NCBI RefSeq assembly: GCF_021390195.1
Contig: NZ_CP090003.1
Coordinates: 1,662,001-1,726,000 of the forward strand
Direction: 5' to 3'
DNA from: Flagellimonas sp. CMM7
GTDB taxonomy: Bacteria; Bacteroidota; Bacteroidia; Flavobacteriales; Flavobacteriaceae
DNA: 64,000 bases
The translations under genes were made by a program, and so were the position numbers. Under the pieces are notes generated by a model. The model worked only from the letters and a program-made list of their open reading frames with translations. It ran no database searches and was not told where the DNA came from. Positions 34,109 to 44,290 of the stretch are shown here, in pieces (the stretch's first letter is position 1; each line of letters starts with the position of its first letter).

Positions 34109-34114
34109 TAAACG

Positions 34115-34576
34115 TTAAGATTGCCTTTTTTGTAGACTTATAAATTTGAACTCTTTGAATTCTAAATTCAACATATTCTCAGCCTTAACTACAATTTCAA
34201 ATTCTGAAAAACCAGTCTCGGAATTCCTGCTTTCATTGAAGGTTTCATAGAAAACGTTACCAAAATTGGTATCTGCTACCTCAGTAGTAAACATTTCTTT
34301 GATCAAAAGCCTGTTCTCGGTTGCAGAATATTCGCCTCCAAAAGTATTTGCAGATGTAGTGCCTGTAAATTTTCCGTTTTCTAAAAAAATGATTGATATG
34401 ACTTCCCCTGTATTTGGGCCTAAAGTTGGCCCAGATGGGCTAGAATTATGAATAGCCATAATGTGCCACGCTCCTACTATGTTTTGATTATCAGAAACTC
34501 CTGAATCATCATTACATGTACAAATCAAGCATAAAACTAAAACGGCTATTATGGATCTTAAAGGAAACGATTTCAT
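34115..34576 (-). CDS. Lipocalin-like lipoprotein, unknown function
   Basis: The 153-residue protein begins with a signal (RSIIAVLVLCLICTC) whose cysteine could be lipidated. The body (VGAWHIMAIH, then IIFLENGKFTGTTSANTFGGEYSATENRLLI) resembles META/lipocalin-like domains common in Bacteroidota lipoproteins. No catalytic motif is visible. It lies 53 bases downstream of the 517-residue secreted protein on the same strand and may be cotranscribed with it. Confidence 0.7.
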   Translation of the reverse strand: MKSFPLRSIIAVLVLCLICTCNDDSGVSDNQNIVGAWHIMAIHNSSPSGPTLGPNTGEVISIIFLENGKFTGTTSANTFGGEYSATENRLLIKEMFTTEVADTNFGNVFYETFNESRNSETGFSEFEIVVKAENMLNLEFKEFKFISLQKRQS

Positions 34577-34629
34577 AAAATCGCATTTATACTTAAGAGG
34601 CAGTAAAACACGAAACGTTGCTTAAATTC

Positions 34630-36183
34630 CTATAGAAAAGATACTTTGACCAATTGTTTTTTGCTTCCTCTTTTTGCATAGAACAGCATATTGTCAGAGT
34701 TGCTGGCCTTAAGTGGTTTAGATACCATTAAAGGCAACCTTGCTTCTTGATTATCTATAATTTTCTCATAGTCCATAACACCATTTTCATCCAAAGAAAT
34801 CATAAAGACATTACGGTTTCTGCTCAATCCTTGTTTAAAAATAAGGCGTTCGTTATTGATCAACTGTGGGTTTTCTGAGGCCGTGCATATAAAGAAATAG
34901 GTCTTTCCATCTTTACAATAAGAACTATAAGAGGCATAAGCACCATCCCCTTGGGTTACCTCCGCTTTATTTATGTTTCTGGCCCAAGCTAAATCTCCAT
35001 TAGTGTTTAGTTTGGCACTGACAATGTCATTATGGTGGAAACGCTCCAGTCTAATCCGTTGTCCGGCACCGGTAACTTCCATGCCATTGGTTACAAAATA
35101 CTCTTCCGCATTAAAAAAGATATCTCCTTCCTTGGTCACCTCAACGCCCTTAAAAACTAAATTCTTTATTACTTTTTCTTCATCTCTACCAAATTTATCT
35201 TCCATAAACTGTTGGGAAAATGGATTATATTTTTTGGAGTTGATACTCAAAGAGATGGGGTTCATATCAAAATAGGCAATACCATTGTATCTATTATCTT
35301 TTCTGTCCGCATAGAAACCAGTACAGACCAGTCTGTCCTTTAAAACTATTGGAAACAATCCCTCCGAATACTTTCCTGGGTCATCAAACGACTGTGTCTG
35401 GCTTCCATTTTTTGAAACCTTAATCAATTCATATTGGAATTTGCGTTCATCCACCCTAAAACGCTTCTTTTTAAAGTAAGCTTTTCCAACAATGTATGCC
35501 GTCTCTAAGTCTGAGGTAATTGCTATATTTTCAAAAGCATAGTTCTTTTCTTCAATCTCATAGGAAAAATCATGCTCAAATCTTTTGTTCAGTGAAGTAT
35601 CGTAGAGGTGGATAATATGCTTGTTAACCTTTCCTTTTTTATGATGGGTACTAATTACAAAACCTGTTTTCTCCTGATTAAAAAGAATCGCGGTTGAAAA
35701 TCCTTTGGAGAAATTTCTATTATAATAGTTTTTCCCTACTGGGTTCTGTACTTGTTCCGATGCAATGGACAATAGTTTTTGTGGCTTAAAATTGAAATCT
35801 ATTATTGGGCTTTTGTGCACCGAATATTCATATTGACCACGCTCATAATTATAGTTAAGAAATAAAAGATTTAATTGACCATTTTTAAGGAATCCATCAA
35901 CAAAATCTAATCCTTTCAACTTGTAATTAAACTCAGAAACCAATTCCAAGTTACTGTTATAACGCTCAATTAAGTATCCTTTCGGCTTTAAAATGAGTCC
36001 TTGATAGTAGGCTCTAACCAACAGATATCCTCCTTCGCCATCATCTGCAATGGTCATTAAGTTAGAGTAACGGTATCTATCACTGAATTTTTCGCCAAAA
36101 TCATAGGAAACCGGCATTTTCTGGGCACTCCCAATAACTCCTATTAAAAGAAGACACAGTAATACTATTCTTTGTTTCATCAT
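34630..36183 (-). CDS. Secreted protein of unknown function (beta-rich)
   Basis: The 517-residue protein has a signal peptide (MMKQRIVLLCLLLIGVIGSAQ) and then a beta-rich body with many Tyr/Phe/Asn strands and no cysteine-based or catalytic motif that I recognise. Repeating phrases such as GYLLVRAYY, LYDTSLNKRFEHDF and NGDLAWARNINK resemble propeller-type delta-repeat proteins. It is 23 bases downstream of the enoyl-CoA hydratase gene on the same strand. Location is probably periplasmic or outer-membrane associated. Function unknown. Confidence 0.72.
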   Translation of the reverse strand: MMKQRIVLLCLLLIGVIGSAQKMPVSYDFGEKFSDRYRYSNLMTIADDGEGGYLLVRAYYQGLILKPKGYLIERYNSNLELVSEFNYKLKGLDFVDGFLKNGQLNLLFLNYNYERGQYEYSVHKSPIIDFNFKPQKLLSIASEQVQNPVGKNYYNRNFSKGFSTAILFNQEKTGFVISTHHKKGKVNKHIIHLYDTSLNKRFEHDFSYEIEEKNYAFENIAITSDLETAYIVGKAYFKKKRFRVDERKFQYELIKVSKNGSQTQSFDDPGKYSEGLFPIVLKDRLVCTGFYADRKDNRYNGIAYFDMNPISLSINSKKYNPFSQQFMEDKFGRDEEKVIKNLVFKGVEVTKEGDIFFNAEEYFVTNGMEVTGAGQRIRLERFHHNDIVSAKLNTNGDLAWARNINKAEVTQGDGAYASYSSYCKDGKTYFFICTASENPQLINNERLIFKQGLSRNRNVFMISLDENGVMDYEKIIDNQEARLPLMVSKPLKASNSDNMLFYAKRGSKKQLVKVSFL

Positions 36184-36206
36184 AGTTGGTTTGGTTAGAC
36201 CAAAGG

Positions 36207-36989
36207 CTATGACCCAGGAAAATCTGCTTTTCGTTTTTCCAAGAAGGCTGAAGTACCTTCTTTAAAATCATTGGTTCCAAAGCAGGTCCCAAAAGCATCT
36301 ATCTCCGCGGCATAACCATTTACATCATACTTAAAACCAGCATTTACCGCATTTATTGCATATTTTATTGCCACAGAGGAGTTATTCGATATCCTGCTTA
36401 CTATTTTGTTACATAACGGTAACAATTCTTCCTGCGGAACTGTATAATTGACCAAACCATAAGCCAACGCTTTCTTAGCATCTATCATACCCGCCGTCAT
36501 AATCATTTCCATTGCCCTGCCCTTACCAATAAGCTGCGGCAGCCGTTGAGTACCCCCATAACCAGGAATAACTCCCAAAGATACCTCTGGCAGCCCCATT
36601 TTTGCGTTTTCACTCGCAATTCTAAAATGACATGCCATTGCCAATTCCAATCCTCCACCTAGTGCAAAACCATTTATGGCCGCAACTACCGGAGTAGATA
36701 GATTTTCTACCATATTGAAGAGTAGTTTTTGGCCTTCCGCGGCTAATTGCCAAGCTTCTTCCACAGAAAAATGGGCAAATTCAGAAATATCAGCTCCAGC
36801 CACAAAGGCCTTTTCTCCACTCCCGGTAATTATAATAGCCTTGGTGTCCTTGTCCTCATCCAACTCCTTAAAAGCCATATGAAGTTCATCAATAGTTCTT
36901 TTGTTAAGGGCATTCAGTTTTTTGGGCCTATTGATTGTAATGGTTGCCACGTTATTTTCTTCCTCGATATAGATATTTTCGTAATCCAT
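36207..36989 (-). CDS. Enoyl-CoA hydratase/isomerase (crotonase family)
   Basis: The 260-residue protein is a full-length crotonase-fold enzyme. The oxyanion-hole segments are AFVAGADISEF and FALGGGLELAMACHFRIA. The two catalytic glutamates of classical hydratases appear in GGGLELA and LPEVSLGVIPGYGGTQRLP. It hydrates trans-2-enoyl-CoA in beta-oxidation or butyrate-type metabolism and resembles short-chain enoyl-CoA hydratases. No other fatty-acid genes are adjacent. It starts downstream of a terminator that isolates it from the histidine kinase gene. Confidence 0.92.
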   Translation of the reverse strand: MDYENIYIEEENNVATITINRPKKLNALNKRTIDELHMAFKELDEDKDTKAIIITGSGEKAFVAGADISEFAHFSVEEAWQLAAEGQKLLFNMVENLSTPVVAAINGFALGGGLELAMACHFRIASENAKMGLPEVSLGVIPGYGGTQRLPQLIGKGRAMEMIMTAGMIDAKKALAYGLVNYTVPQEELLPLCNKIVSRISNNSSVAIKYAINAVNAGFKYDVNGYAAEIDAFGTCFGTNDFKEGTSAFLEKRKADFPGS

Positions 36990-37028
36990 TTTAAGTAGTT
37001 GTTATTTGTTCGGCGTTAATGGTAAAAT

Positions 37029-37052
37029 TAAAAAAACCCTTTTTACAAAGGG
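37029..37052 (-). terminator. Rho-independent terminator of the histidine kinase gene
   Basis: Read on the minus strand, CCCTTT-GTAA-AAAGGG is followed by TTTTTTTAATT. It lies 29 bases past the kinase stop codon and ahead of the enoyl-CoA hydratase gene. Confidence 0.85.
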
Positions 37053-37080
37053 CCATTACTTTTAACTATCAATTCTAAAT

Positions 37081-38529
37081 TTATCCTTTTGGGAATTTGA
37101 CAGTAAATACAGTTCCCTTATCCACTTGAGAGGTGAAATTTATGGTCCCGTTGTAATTTTCCACAATATTCTTAACCATTCCCAAACCAAGTCCCATTCC
37201 ACTGGACTTTGTAGTAAACTTGGGTTCAAAGATTTTGTCCTTAAATTCGTCCGCTATACCTACACCATTGTCCGCAACCATAATTTTAACTTGTTCATCT
37301 TCGGAGGCGACTGTAACCAAAATTCTTGGCGATTCTACTTCGGGAACCGCCTGTATTGCATTTTTAATTAAATTGGTTACAACTCTAATTAACTGCGTAC
37401 GGTCCAGCTTGGCTATAATTTCCTTTTCATCTGAAATAAAATGAATATAGTCTTCATTGAAAATGTCCAAAGCCAGTTTCACAATCTTAACCACATTTAA
37501 GGTTTCGTTTTGTTGTGCCGGCATATTGGCAAAATTGGAAAACGCCGAGGCAATATTGCTCATGGTGTCTATCTGTTGAATCAACGTTTTAGAAAATTCC
37601 TTGACCTTGGTCTCGGCCTTGGGGTCTGCTGGATCAAATTTGCGCTCAAAACTTTGTACCGTCAACCTTAAAGGTGTTAATGGGTTTTTTATTTCATGCG
37701 CTACTTGTTTTGCCATTTCGCGCCATGCTTGTTCACGTTCACTACGGGCCAATTTTACAGCACTTTCTTCCAGCTCGTCTATCATTCCATTATAAGAATC
37801 CACCAATTTTCCAATTTCCTCACTTGGGTTTTCAATAAGGATTTTTTCATTGCGTTTGGTCAAGTCCGTTTGGTTCATTTTATCCGAAATAGTTTGCAGG
37901 GACCGGGTAATATATTTTGAAATAAAATAGGCTAGGATAATAGCGGAAAGCAACATCAATAAATATACTCCCCCCAACCTGAACAAAAACTCTCGAAGCT
38001 CCATATTACTAAAGGAGTTATCTTCAAAATAGGGAAGGTTTACAATACCAATGGGTTTAAATTTAGGGTCATTGATATAGGTATAAGAAGCTTGATAATT
38101 ATCTCCAGCCGCCGTTTTTTTCTCAACATAGCGCTTGTTAGAACTTGACTTTAGGTTATTAAGAACCAGGGCATCCAAACAATTGGAAATAGAGTCCACT
38201 TCAAAGCTAGGGCGTGAACTCCTAACCAAAGTACCTTCCAAATCATAAATGTTAAAAGGCACATTTTGAACATCTGCTATTTTATAAATTTCATCCTTAA
38301 AAATGGCCTCTAGGTTTTCTGCAGTCGGTGGATAAGTGGTCTCTTTGAGTACATAAGAAATGCTTTGAAGAATTTGCTCTTCTTTCCGTTCCAATCTATT
38401 TTGATGGTAATCCTTACTCTGCTCGCGATATTGGTAAATGGTTACTCCTGCAATTAACACGGATGCAATAAGCACCAGTAAAATCATAGTGATAAAAATG
38501 CGGGAACGAAGTGATAGTTTTTTAAACAA
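37081..38529 (-). CDS. NtrY-like sensor histidine kinase
   Basis: The 482-residue kinase has two membrane helices (about 8-29 and 185-206) around a periplasmic sensor, then a HAMP segment (SKYITRSLQTISDKMNQ). The H-box has His278 in AHEIKNPLTPLRL, a form typical of NtrY-like kinases. The N-box is in NLIKNAIQAVPE, with G-boxes DNGVGIAD and GLGLGMVKNI. It starts at TTG; upstream in frame there are only further TTG codons before a stop. No response regulator is adjacent, so it is an orphan kinase here. Confidence 0.9.
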   Translation of the reverse strand: MFKKLSLRSRIFITMILLVLIASVLIAGVTIYQYREQSKDYHQNRLERKEEQILQSISYVLKETTYPPTAENLEAIFKDEIYKIADVQNVPFNIYDLEGTLVRSSRPSFEVDSISNCLDALVLNNLKSSSNKRYVEKKTAAGDNYQASYTYINDPKFKPIGIVNLPYFEDNSFSNMELREFLFRLGGVYLLMLLSAIILAYFISKYITRSLQTISDKMNQTDLTKRNEKILIENPSEEIGKLVDSYNGMIDELEESAVKLARSEREQAWREMAKQVAHEIKNPLTPLRLTVQSFERKFDPADPKAETKVKEFSKTLIQQIDTMSNIASAFSNFANMPAQQNETLNVVKIVKLALDIFNEDYIHFISDEKEIIAKLDRTQLIRVVTNLIKNAIQAVPEVESPRILVTVASEDEQVKIMVADNGVGIADEFKDKIFEPKFTTKSSGMGLGLGMVKNIVENYNGTINFTSQVDKGTVFTVKFPKG

Positions 38530-38580
38530 CCTTGAGCAAGTTTTGGAATAAAGTTAACAATTATCGAGCCAACCCAAGCA

Positions 38581-38640
38581 CAAGTTAAAGTTCAAGCTCT
38601 AAGTTCAGTGGTTTAGGTTCTTTTTGAACTTTGAACTTAA
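38581..38640. repeat. Imperfect inverted and direct AAGTTCA repeats
   Basis: TTAAAGTTCAA at 38585-38595 and TTGAACTTTGAACTTAA at 38624-38640 form an imperfect stem, with an additional AAGTTCA copy at 38601-38607. It lies between the HemJ/CopD stop and the kinase start on the minus strand. It may terminate the hemJ transcript, but no clear U-run follows. Confidence 0.35.
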
Positions 38641-38658
38641 ATTTGCCCTTGGACTTAC

Positions 38659-39207
38659 TTATGCATTGGGATTTTTATCCCTAATCCGTTTGTATAACCT
38701 TATGCCCAACATCAGCAAAATGGCCAAGACAAAAATACCAACCACACCATAAATCCAGTTAAAGGCATTCTTTAAAACCACCAAAAATACAATTGCAAAA
38801 AGCACAAGTGTGGCCACTTCGTTCCAAATCCGCATAAAACGAGAGGTGTATTTTACCTCATCTTGTTGTAATTGCTTAAAAATTTGATGACATTTTAAAT
38901 GATAAAAAATAAGCAGTGCCACAAAAGTCAATTTTACATGCATCCAAGGTTGTTTCAACCAGGCTGGCATTAAAACAAGCAACCAAATAGCAAATATTGT
39001 ACACAAAATTGCCGAAGGCCAGGTAATAATATACCATAACCGTTTGGTCATTAGTTTCAGTTGTTCAGCAAGGATTTCCTTATCTGGAGACAGTTTCTGC
39101 CATGCTTCAATATGATAAATAAATAACCGTGGAATGTAAAACAGACCTGCAAACCATGTCACCACAAAAATGAGATGGAGTGATTTTATGTAGTTATAAT
39201 ATTCCAA
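38659..39207 (-). CDS. CopD/HemJ family membrane protein (probable protoporphyrinogen IX oxidase)
   Basis: The 182-residue protein has about four or five membrane helices and opens MEYYNYIKSLHLIFVVTWFAG with a conserved His11. FYIPRLFIYHIEA and MTKRLWYIITWPSA follow, a pattern shared by HemJ and CopD-family proteins. HemJ oxidises protoporphyrinogen IX to protoporphyrin IX in haem synthesis; the short single-domain length favours HemJ over copper-resistance CopD. The start codon is TTG, as a stop codon lies immediately upstream in frame. No other haem gene is adjacent. Confidence 0.82.
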   Translation of the reverse strand: MEYYNYIKSLHLIFVVTWFAGLFYIPRLFIYHIEAWQKLSPDKEILAEQLKLMTKRLWYIITWPSAILCTIFAIWLLVLMPAWLKQPWMHVKLTFVALLIFYHLKCHQIFKQLQQDEVKYTSRFMRIWNEVATLVLFAIVFLVVLKNAFNWIYGVVGIFVLAILLMLGIRLYKRIRDKNPNA

Positions 39208-39287
39208 TTACAATTCTTTTTGCATTATAGAGTCACCGCCAAGGGCCTACTGGATAACAAAAGTACGAACTCACTAACCCTAATTAT

Positions 39288-42200
39288 CTATAACCTAATA
39301 GCACCAATGCCAGCATCCCAAAGTTTTTTATTGAACTCAGGAATTGAAGTCTTCATTAACGTGGTTGACCTTGCTTTCAAGGCTACCCATTGTGCATCAA
39401 GTGCTGCCTTTCTGTCTTTAGAGGGTTGATTAACTCTTGGAATGGTGCTATTTGTCGCATCAATTAAAAACAGATATTCCGCCGTGAATTTATTAGGGAA
39501 ATTTTCCACATCATCATAGGCCTTAGACTTACGTTGAATCATATCTTTATCCCATGCATCCAATTCTTCCAGTAGTTTTTCTCCTTGAGTTTTAACTGCT
39601 GCATCTTTAACATCCTTCAAAACATCCTTTAGTTGCCCTTGCACTTTATACAGAGAATTTACCGTATTGTGCATTTCCGTCAAACGCTGTTCCATTTCCG
39701 TCATAAACGTATGGTACTCTGCATACTGTTCTGGAGTCGTTTTATATGTAGGCATGGCAACAATCTTACCTTCAATAGTCTTTGTCTCGCCAGCAGCCTT
39801 GAGTTTTACAGTATACGTGCCAGGAGGAACAACATGACCTCCAAATCGTGATTCTATATAGGCACCAGGGATTCCAGGAAGAATTGGGGTTTTCATATCC
39901 CAAACAAAACGGTTTAATCCTTCTTTCTTTGATAAAATAGGAGCTGGTCTTGGGCCTCCACCATTATGTGCTTTGTAATTTTTGTCTTTCTCTGAAGAAA
40001 AGCTTCGCATCGTTTTTCCAGAAGCGTCCAAAATATCCATAGTAATTGCGGTAGAATCATTCAATTTGGGCAATTCATAGTACAAGACCATTCCGTTGGC
40101 AGGATTTACCCCTGACAACGTATTCATCCCCGTAAAATCATCAGTATTTCCGTTCATAGGGCCATACCATGAACCGTTCATGGCATCATTGGGTTTGTAT
40201 AACTTCGCCCCTTTTTGCGAAGCTTCATATTGAGATAATAGTGCTAAATCATCCAATATCCAAAATGCTCGACCTGAAGTAGCGACAATCAAATCACCTT
40301 GATGGATTTTAATATCCGTAATCGGTGTTTTAGGAAGGTTTAATTGAAACTGCTTCCAGCTTTTACCACCGTTCCATGAAAGATATAGTCCTTTTTCTGT
40401 ACCTGCATAGAGCAAATCTTTTCGTAGAGGGTCTTCGCGAACCACTCGCGTAAATGCTCCATTTGGAATTCCTGAATTGATATTGGCCCAAGTTCGTCCA
40501 TAGTCCGTGCTCTTATAAATCGCTGGAGTATGGTCATTGAATTTATACTTTGTCGTGGCAATATAAACGGTAGCTTTATCATGCGGAGAAACTTCAATAG
40601 CATTTACTAAAGACTCGCCTAAATTCTTCGGAGTAATATTCTGCCAACTCTCACCATTATCTTTTGTGATATGTACATATCCATCATCACTTCCTGTATA
40701 AAAAACACCAGCTTCATGAGGAGATTCCAATACATAGGCCAACGTACCATAATTTTCTGCGCCAACAGCTTCGTTAGTATACGGACCACCACCCTTACCT
40801 TGTTTCGCGTCAATATCCCGAGTTAAATCAGGAGACATTTCTTCCCAAGTGACACCCATATCTCGAGTTCTTAACAAAAGTTGCGCGCCGTGGTAAAACG
40901 TATTCTCTTCATGCTGAGAACGCAAAGTTGGTGCATTCCAGTTGTATAGGTACTTCATGTCTCTTGCCTCACGTCCTAAATACTGAATAGGTGCGGCCAT
41001 GACCTGTGTTGATGCTTTGGATTCCATATCCAACACATCGATTGTTCCTAAATAACTGCCCCCAATCACATATCTAGGATTGTCCGGATCAAAGGCCAAA
41101 AAAGCACTTTCACCACCAGCGGAAGGGCTAAAATCAGACATCGTGATTCCTCCTCTTCCAACAGACATATTCGCCACCATTGCCGAAGAATAATCTTGCT
41201 GACCTGCATAAATATTATAAGGAAAGAGATTATCGGTATTAATTCGATAAAACTGGCCTGTTGGCATATTTACTTGTGAAGACCATGTTTTCCCAAAGTC
41301 AAAAGTAACTGCCGCACCTCCATCATTGGCGATGACCATGTTATGAGAATTCTTGGGGTTGATCCACAAGTCGTGATAGTCGCCATGGGTTCCTGTAATG
41401 CGTTCCCAATTTTTCCCTCCATCTAAAGAACGAAGTGCTGGAGCACTTAGCACATAAACAATATTTTCATCTTGAGGGTCGGTAAATACTTCGATATAAT
41501 ACCAAGCACGTTGTACCAAACGATTATCACCACTGACCATACTCCATGATTTTCCGGCATTGTTCGAAACAAAGAGACCTCCCTTGTCTTTATTGGTATC
41601 ACTTTCAATCAAGGCATAAACCTTATTCGAATTTGCAGGACTCACAGAAATCGCCATCTTTCCTTTCTCTTCAGGAAGACCTTCAGTCATCTCTGTCCAA
41701 GTTTCACCTGCATCGGTTGATTTGTACAAGCCGCTTCCCTCACCTCCACTAACCACCATATTGGGTTTACGTTGGTGTTCCCACATAGCCGCATACATTA
41801 CCTCTGGATAATTGGCATCCATAGAAAGTTCCACGGCTCCAGTCAATTCATTAACAAAAAGGGTATTCTTCCAAGTCTTTCCGCCGTCTGTGGATTTGTA
41901 CACCCCACGCTCTTTATTAGGGCCATACAATTGTCCTTGCGCAGCCACATAAACAATATCAGGATTGGTCGGATGAATAATAATACGTGAAATATGTTGG
42001 GTTGCTTTCAAGCCCATATGCTTCCAAGTCTTTCCAGCATCAGTAGATTTGTAGACCCCATCCCCATAAGATGTCATTACACCACGAGGAGCATGTTCTC
42101 CCATGCCTACATAAACTATGTTTGTATTAAAGGTCGATACTGTTACCGCTCCTACAGAACCCATTTCAAAATATCCATCCGAGATATTGTTCCATCGCTG

Positions 42201-42410
42201 TCCAGCATCTTTAGTCTTCCATAAACCACCACCAGTGGTTCCCATATAATAAGTCATCGGATCACCCACTACTCCTGAAGCCGAAACAGAACGACCCCCT
42301 CTAAAAGGGCCAATATTTCTGAATTTTAAGGGTTTGAAGTATTCTTCGGCGGTTTGTCCGAAGCTTAACGTAATTGATAATAGGATTAGTAATTGTAAGG
42401 TTTTTTTCAT
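39288..42410 (-). CDS. Secreted VPS10/BNR-repeat propeller protein (sortilin-like)
   Basis: About 1040 residues starting [19 protein letters not shown], a signal peptide; the ATG at 42410 is chosen over two upstream in-frame codons because it places the signal at the N-terminus. The body consists of many BNR/Asp-box repeats (such as [32 protein letters not shown] and [15 protein letters not shown]) forming VPS10-type propellers. A helical C-terminal region of about 150 residues contains [15 protein letters not shown]. The family is often called glycosyl hydrolase or sortilin-like, but no activity is established. It has a paralogue at 44291 and lies directly downstream of the MutS-like gene. 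Confidence 0.88.
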   Translation of the reverse strand: MKKTLQLLILLSITLSFGQTAEEYFKPLKFRNIGPFRGGRSVSASGVVGDPMTYYMGTTGGGLWKTKDAGQRWNNISDGYFEMGSVGAVTVSTFNTNIVYVGMGEHAPRGVMTSYGDGVYKSTDAGKTWKHMGLKATQHISRIIIHPTNPDIVYVAAQGQLYGPNKERGVYKSTDGGKTWKNTLFVNELTGAVELSMDANYPEVMYAAMWEHQRKPNMVVSGGEGSGLYKSTDAGETWTEMTEGLPEEKGKMAISVSPANSNKVYALIESDTNKDKGGLFVSNNAGKSWSMVSGDNRLVQRAWYYIEVFTDPQDENIVYVLSAPALRSLDGGKNWERITGTHGDYHDLWINPKNSHNMVIANDGGAAVTFDFGKTWSSQVNMPTGQFYRINTDNLFPYNIYAGQQDYSSAMVANMSVGRGGITMSDFSPSAGGESAFLAFDPDNPRYVIGGSYLGTIDVLDMESKASTQVMAAPIQYLGREARDMKYLYNWNAPTLRSQHEENTFYHGAQLLLRTRDMGVTWEEMSPDLTRDIDAKQGKGGGPYTNEAVGAENYGTLAYVLESPHEAGVFYTGSDDGYVHITKDNGESWQNITPKNLGESLVNAIEVSPHDKATVYIATTKYKFNDHTPAIYKSTDYGRTWANINSGIPNGAFTRVVREDPLRKDLLYAGTEKGLYLSWNGGKSWKQFQLNLPKTPITDIKIHQGDLIVATSGRAFWILDDLALLSQYEASQKGAKLYKPNDAMNGSWYGPMNGNTDDFTGMNTLSGVNPANGMVLYYELPKLNDSTAITMDILDASGKTMRSFSSEKDKNYKAHNGGGPRPAPILSKKEGLNRFVWDMKTPILPGIPGAYIESRFGGHVVPPGTYTVKLKAAGETKTIEGKIVAMPTYKTTPEQYAEYHTFMTEMEQRLTEMHNTVNSLYKVQGQLKDVLKDVKDAAVKTQGEKLLEELDAWDKDMIQRKSKAYDDVENFPNKFTAEYLFLIDATNSTIPRVNQPSKDRKAALDAQWVALKARSTTLMKTSIPEFNKKLWDAGIGAIRL

Positions 42411-42445
42411 TTTGATTGAATTCATTATTGGTATGCTAACCATTC

Positions 42446-44218
42446 TTAATCGACAATGCCCATTCTAGTTAGTAGAAAACTCGCATTCATATTTTGACAA
42501 ACCCCTTCTTTAAAAGTATAGTCAAAGTAAAGTTCTCCATTTTTAATTTGAGCATCAAAGTAATAATTTTTGACCTCATTTAAGCTATCTGCTAAAGAAC
42601 ATAAGCTTAAATCATGAGTAGCAATAATACCCGAAGCTTTTAGCCGTACCAATCTTTCAATGAATTTTTTAGATCCTACAGCCTTATCAGTACTATTTGT
42701 GCCCTTTAAAATCTCATCTAAAATTATGAAATGGGGTTCTTTTTCTATGGTATCAATGATTACTTTTAATCGCTTTAGTTCGCTAAAAAAATAGCTTTCA
42801 TCATCAGTTAAACTATCAGTTGTTCGCATACTGGTTATTAATTTCGCTGGATTGTAATTAACATCTTTAGCGCAAAGTGGTAGCCCAACATTGGCCATTA
42901 CAATTTGAAGACCTACGGTCCTCAAGAATGTGCTTTTTCCTGCCATGTTAGCTCCCGTAATCACAAAAAACTCATCTTTACTAATTTCAAAATCATTGGC
43001 TATGGCTATTTCAGGATTTAATAATGGATGTGCAGCTCCTTTACAATCCATTGTTTTATTATTGTTTACGAGCGTTGGATAAACATATTCATCGTGATTA
43101 AAAGCGTAGTTCCCTAAACTACTATAGGCATCAAAAAAAGCAATGGTCTCAAACCATTTTGGCACTTCTTTTCTATTCTCCAGAATCCAATCTTCAATAG
43201 ACTTACAGATGTACAGGTCACGTAAAAAAAAACTATTGGCCACTATGCTTATAAGAATATTATTTCGCTGATCTAGAGCATCTAGTAGTTTGGAGAATTT
43301 TTTTAATAGTGCTGAACTTGAATTCTCTTTTCGAACCACCTTATTTTGTTCTCTCTTTAAATAATTAGCATTAAACTTTTGGTTTTCTAGCAATGAGATT
43401 AATCGTGCATACTGCCGAAAAGTACTTTGAATTTGTGTAGTATGCACTGCTAATTTGTTGATGCCCTTTAAATACCTTCCGCTAATTGCCAGCCCTAGAA
43501 GAAACACTCCAAAAACAATATAACCCGATAAAAAATCTAAAAAGTAGAGTGCCCAAACGGCAATGGATAGTATAGAAAATATCGTGCTTATTAATTTTGC
43601 CCGTTTTGGCACAAAAATTTTATAATTAGCCAACCAGTCAACCACACTTTTTGCGCTTACTTCTATTTTGACCAAAGTAGCCTCAGCGCCAAATTGCTGG
43701 CGCCATTCTGGTAATGCCGCTAGCTCTTTTATTGCTCCTTGTTTTTCTTGAATGCTATCAATATTGTTAGAAAGCAAATCATGAACTAAATGTTCCGTTC
43801 CACTTTTCAAACTTGTTCTATTGCTGTATTGAAAAAAAGAGCCTCTACCAAACAAATCAATATCTTGACTAAAAGCATGATCAGCATTGGCATACTCCAT
43901 ACCATCTGGTAAATGATGAAAATTACGATTTAGTACCTCAAGCTCGGTTTGATTGATTTTAACTAATGCTTGCAGGAGGTCACGTTCGTAAATAAGCTTA
44001 TTATGACGAAGTAATAGCACAATGAATAGAGCGCTTGTTATACCTATAATGCCTAAAATGACCTGTACATTACCCCAAACAAAATAGAGTGTAATTAGGA
44101 GGCCAACAAACACTAATAAACGCAGCGTACTTGAGGTATTTACAGCCGTTTTTAACGTTTTTAACTGTCGCTGAAACTTGATTATCCGTGATTCATAAAA
44201 AGCTTTGGGTGCCGTCAT
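42446..44218 (-). CDS. MutS-family ATPase, small MutS homologue with membrane helices
   Basis: The 590-residue protein has two hydrophobic segments near residues 32-68 and more around 215-245, then a helical lever region. A C-terminal MutS ATPase domain carries Walker [15 protein letters not shown] and the [13 protein letters not shown] and [11 protein letters not shown] (Walker B) motifs. The mismatch-binding N-terminal domain of MutS is absent, so it is not the canonical repair protein. Similar membrane-associated MutS homologues are common in Bacteroidota; their role is unknown. It is sandwiched between two VPS10/BNR genes. Confidence 0.85.
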   Translation of the reverse strand: MTAPKAFYESRIIKFQRQLKTLKTAVNTSSTLRLLVFVGLLITLYFVWGNVQVILGIIGITSALFIVLLLRHNKLIYERDLLQALVKINQTELEVLNRNFHHLPDGMEYANADHAFSQDIDLFGRGSFFQYSNRTSLKSGTEHLVHDLLSNNIDSIQEKQGAIKELAALPEWRQQFGAEATLVKIEVSAKSVVDWLANYKIFVPKRAKLISTIFSILSIAVWALYFLDFLSGYIVFGVFLLGLAISGRYLKGINKLAVHTTQIQSTFRQYARLISLLENQKFNANYLKREQNKVVRKENSSSALLKKFSKLLDALDQRNNILISIVANSFFLRDLYICKSIEDWILENRKEVPKWFETIAFFDAYSSLGNYAFNHDEYVYPTLVNNNKTMDCKGAAHPLLNPEIAIANDFEISKDEFFVITGANMAGKSTFLRTVGLQIVMANVGLPLCAKDVNYNPAKLITSMRTTDSLTDDESYFFSELKRLKVIIDTIEKEPHFIILDEILKGTNSTDKAVGSKKFIERLVRLKASGIIATHDLSLCSLADSLNEVKNYYFDAQIKNGELYFDYTFKEGVCQNMNASFLLTRMGIVD

Positions 44219-44229
44219 AGAAGTGTATC

Positions 44230-44268
44230 AAAAATAAAGCTCCCTCAAATTATTAAGATGAAGGAGCT
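44230..44268 (-). terminator. Terminator between the VPS10/BNR and MutS-like genes
   Basis: On the minus strand AGCTCCTTCA and TGAGGGAGCT form a 10-bp stem with one G-U pair and an 11-base loop, followed by TTATTTTTG. It lies 23 bases past the end of the 44291 gene and before the MutS-like start at 44218. Confidence 0.7.
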
Positions 44269-44290
44269 ATAAAAGCTTTTTGTGTGTTTA

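Noticed and set aside
42446..44218. Canonical MutS mismatch repair gene
   Set aside because: The mismatch-recognition domain is absent and membrane helices are present; only the ATPase domain is shared.
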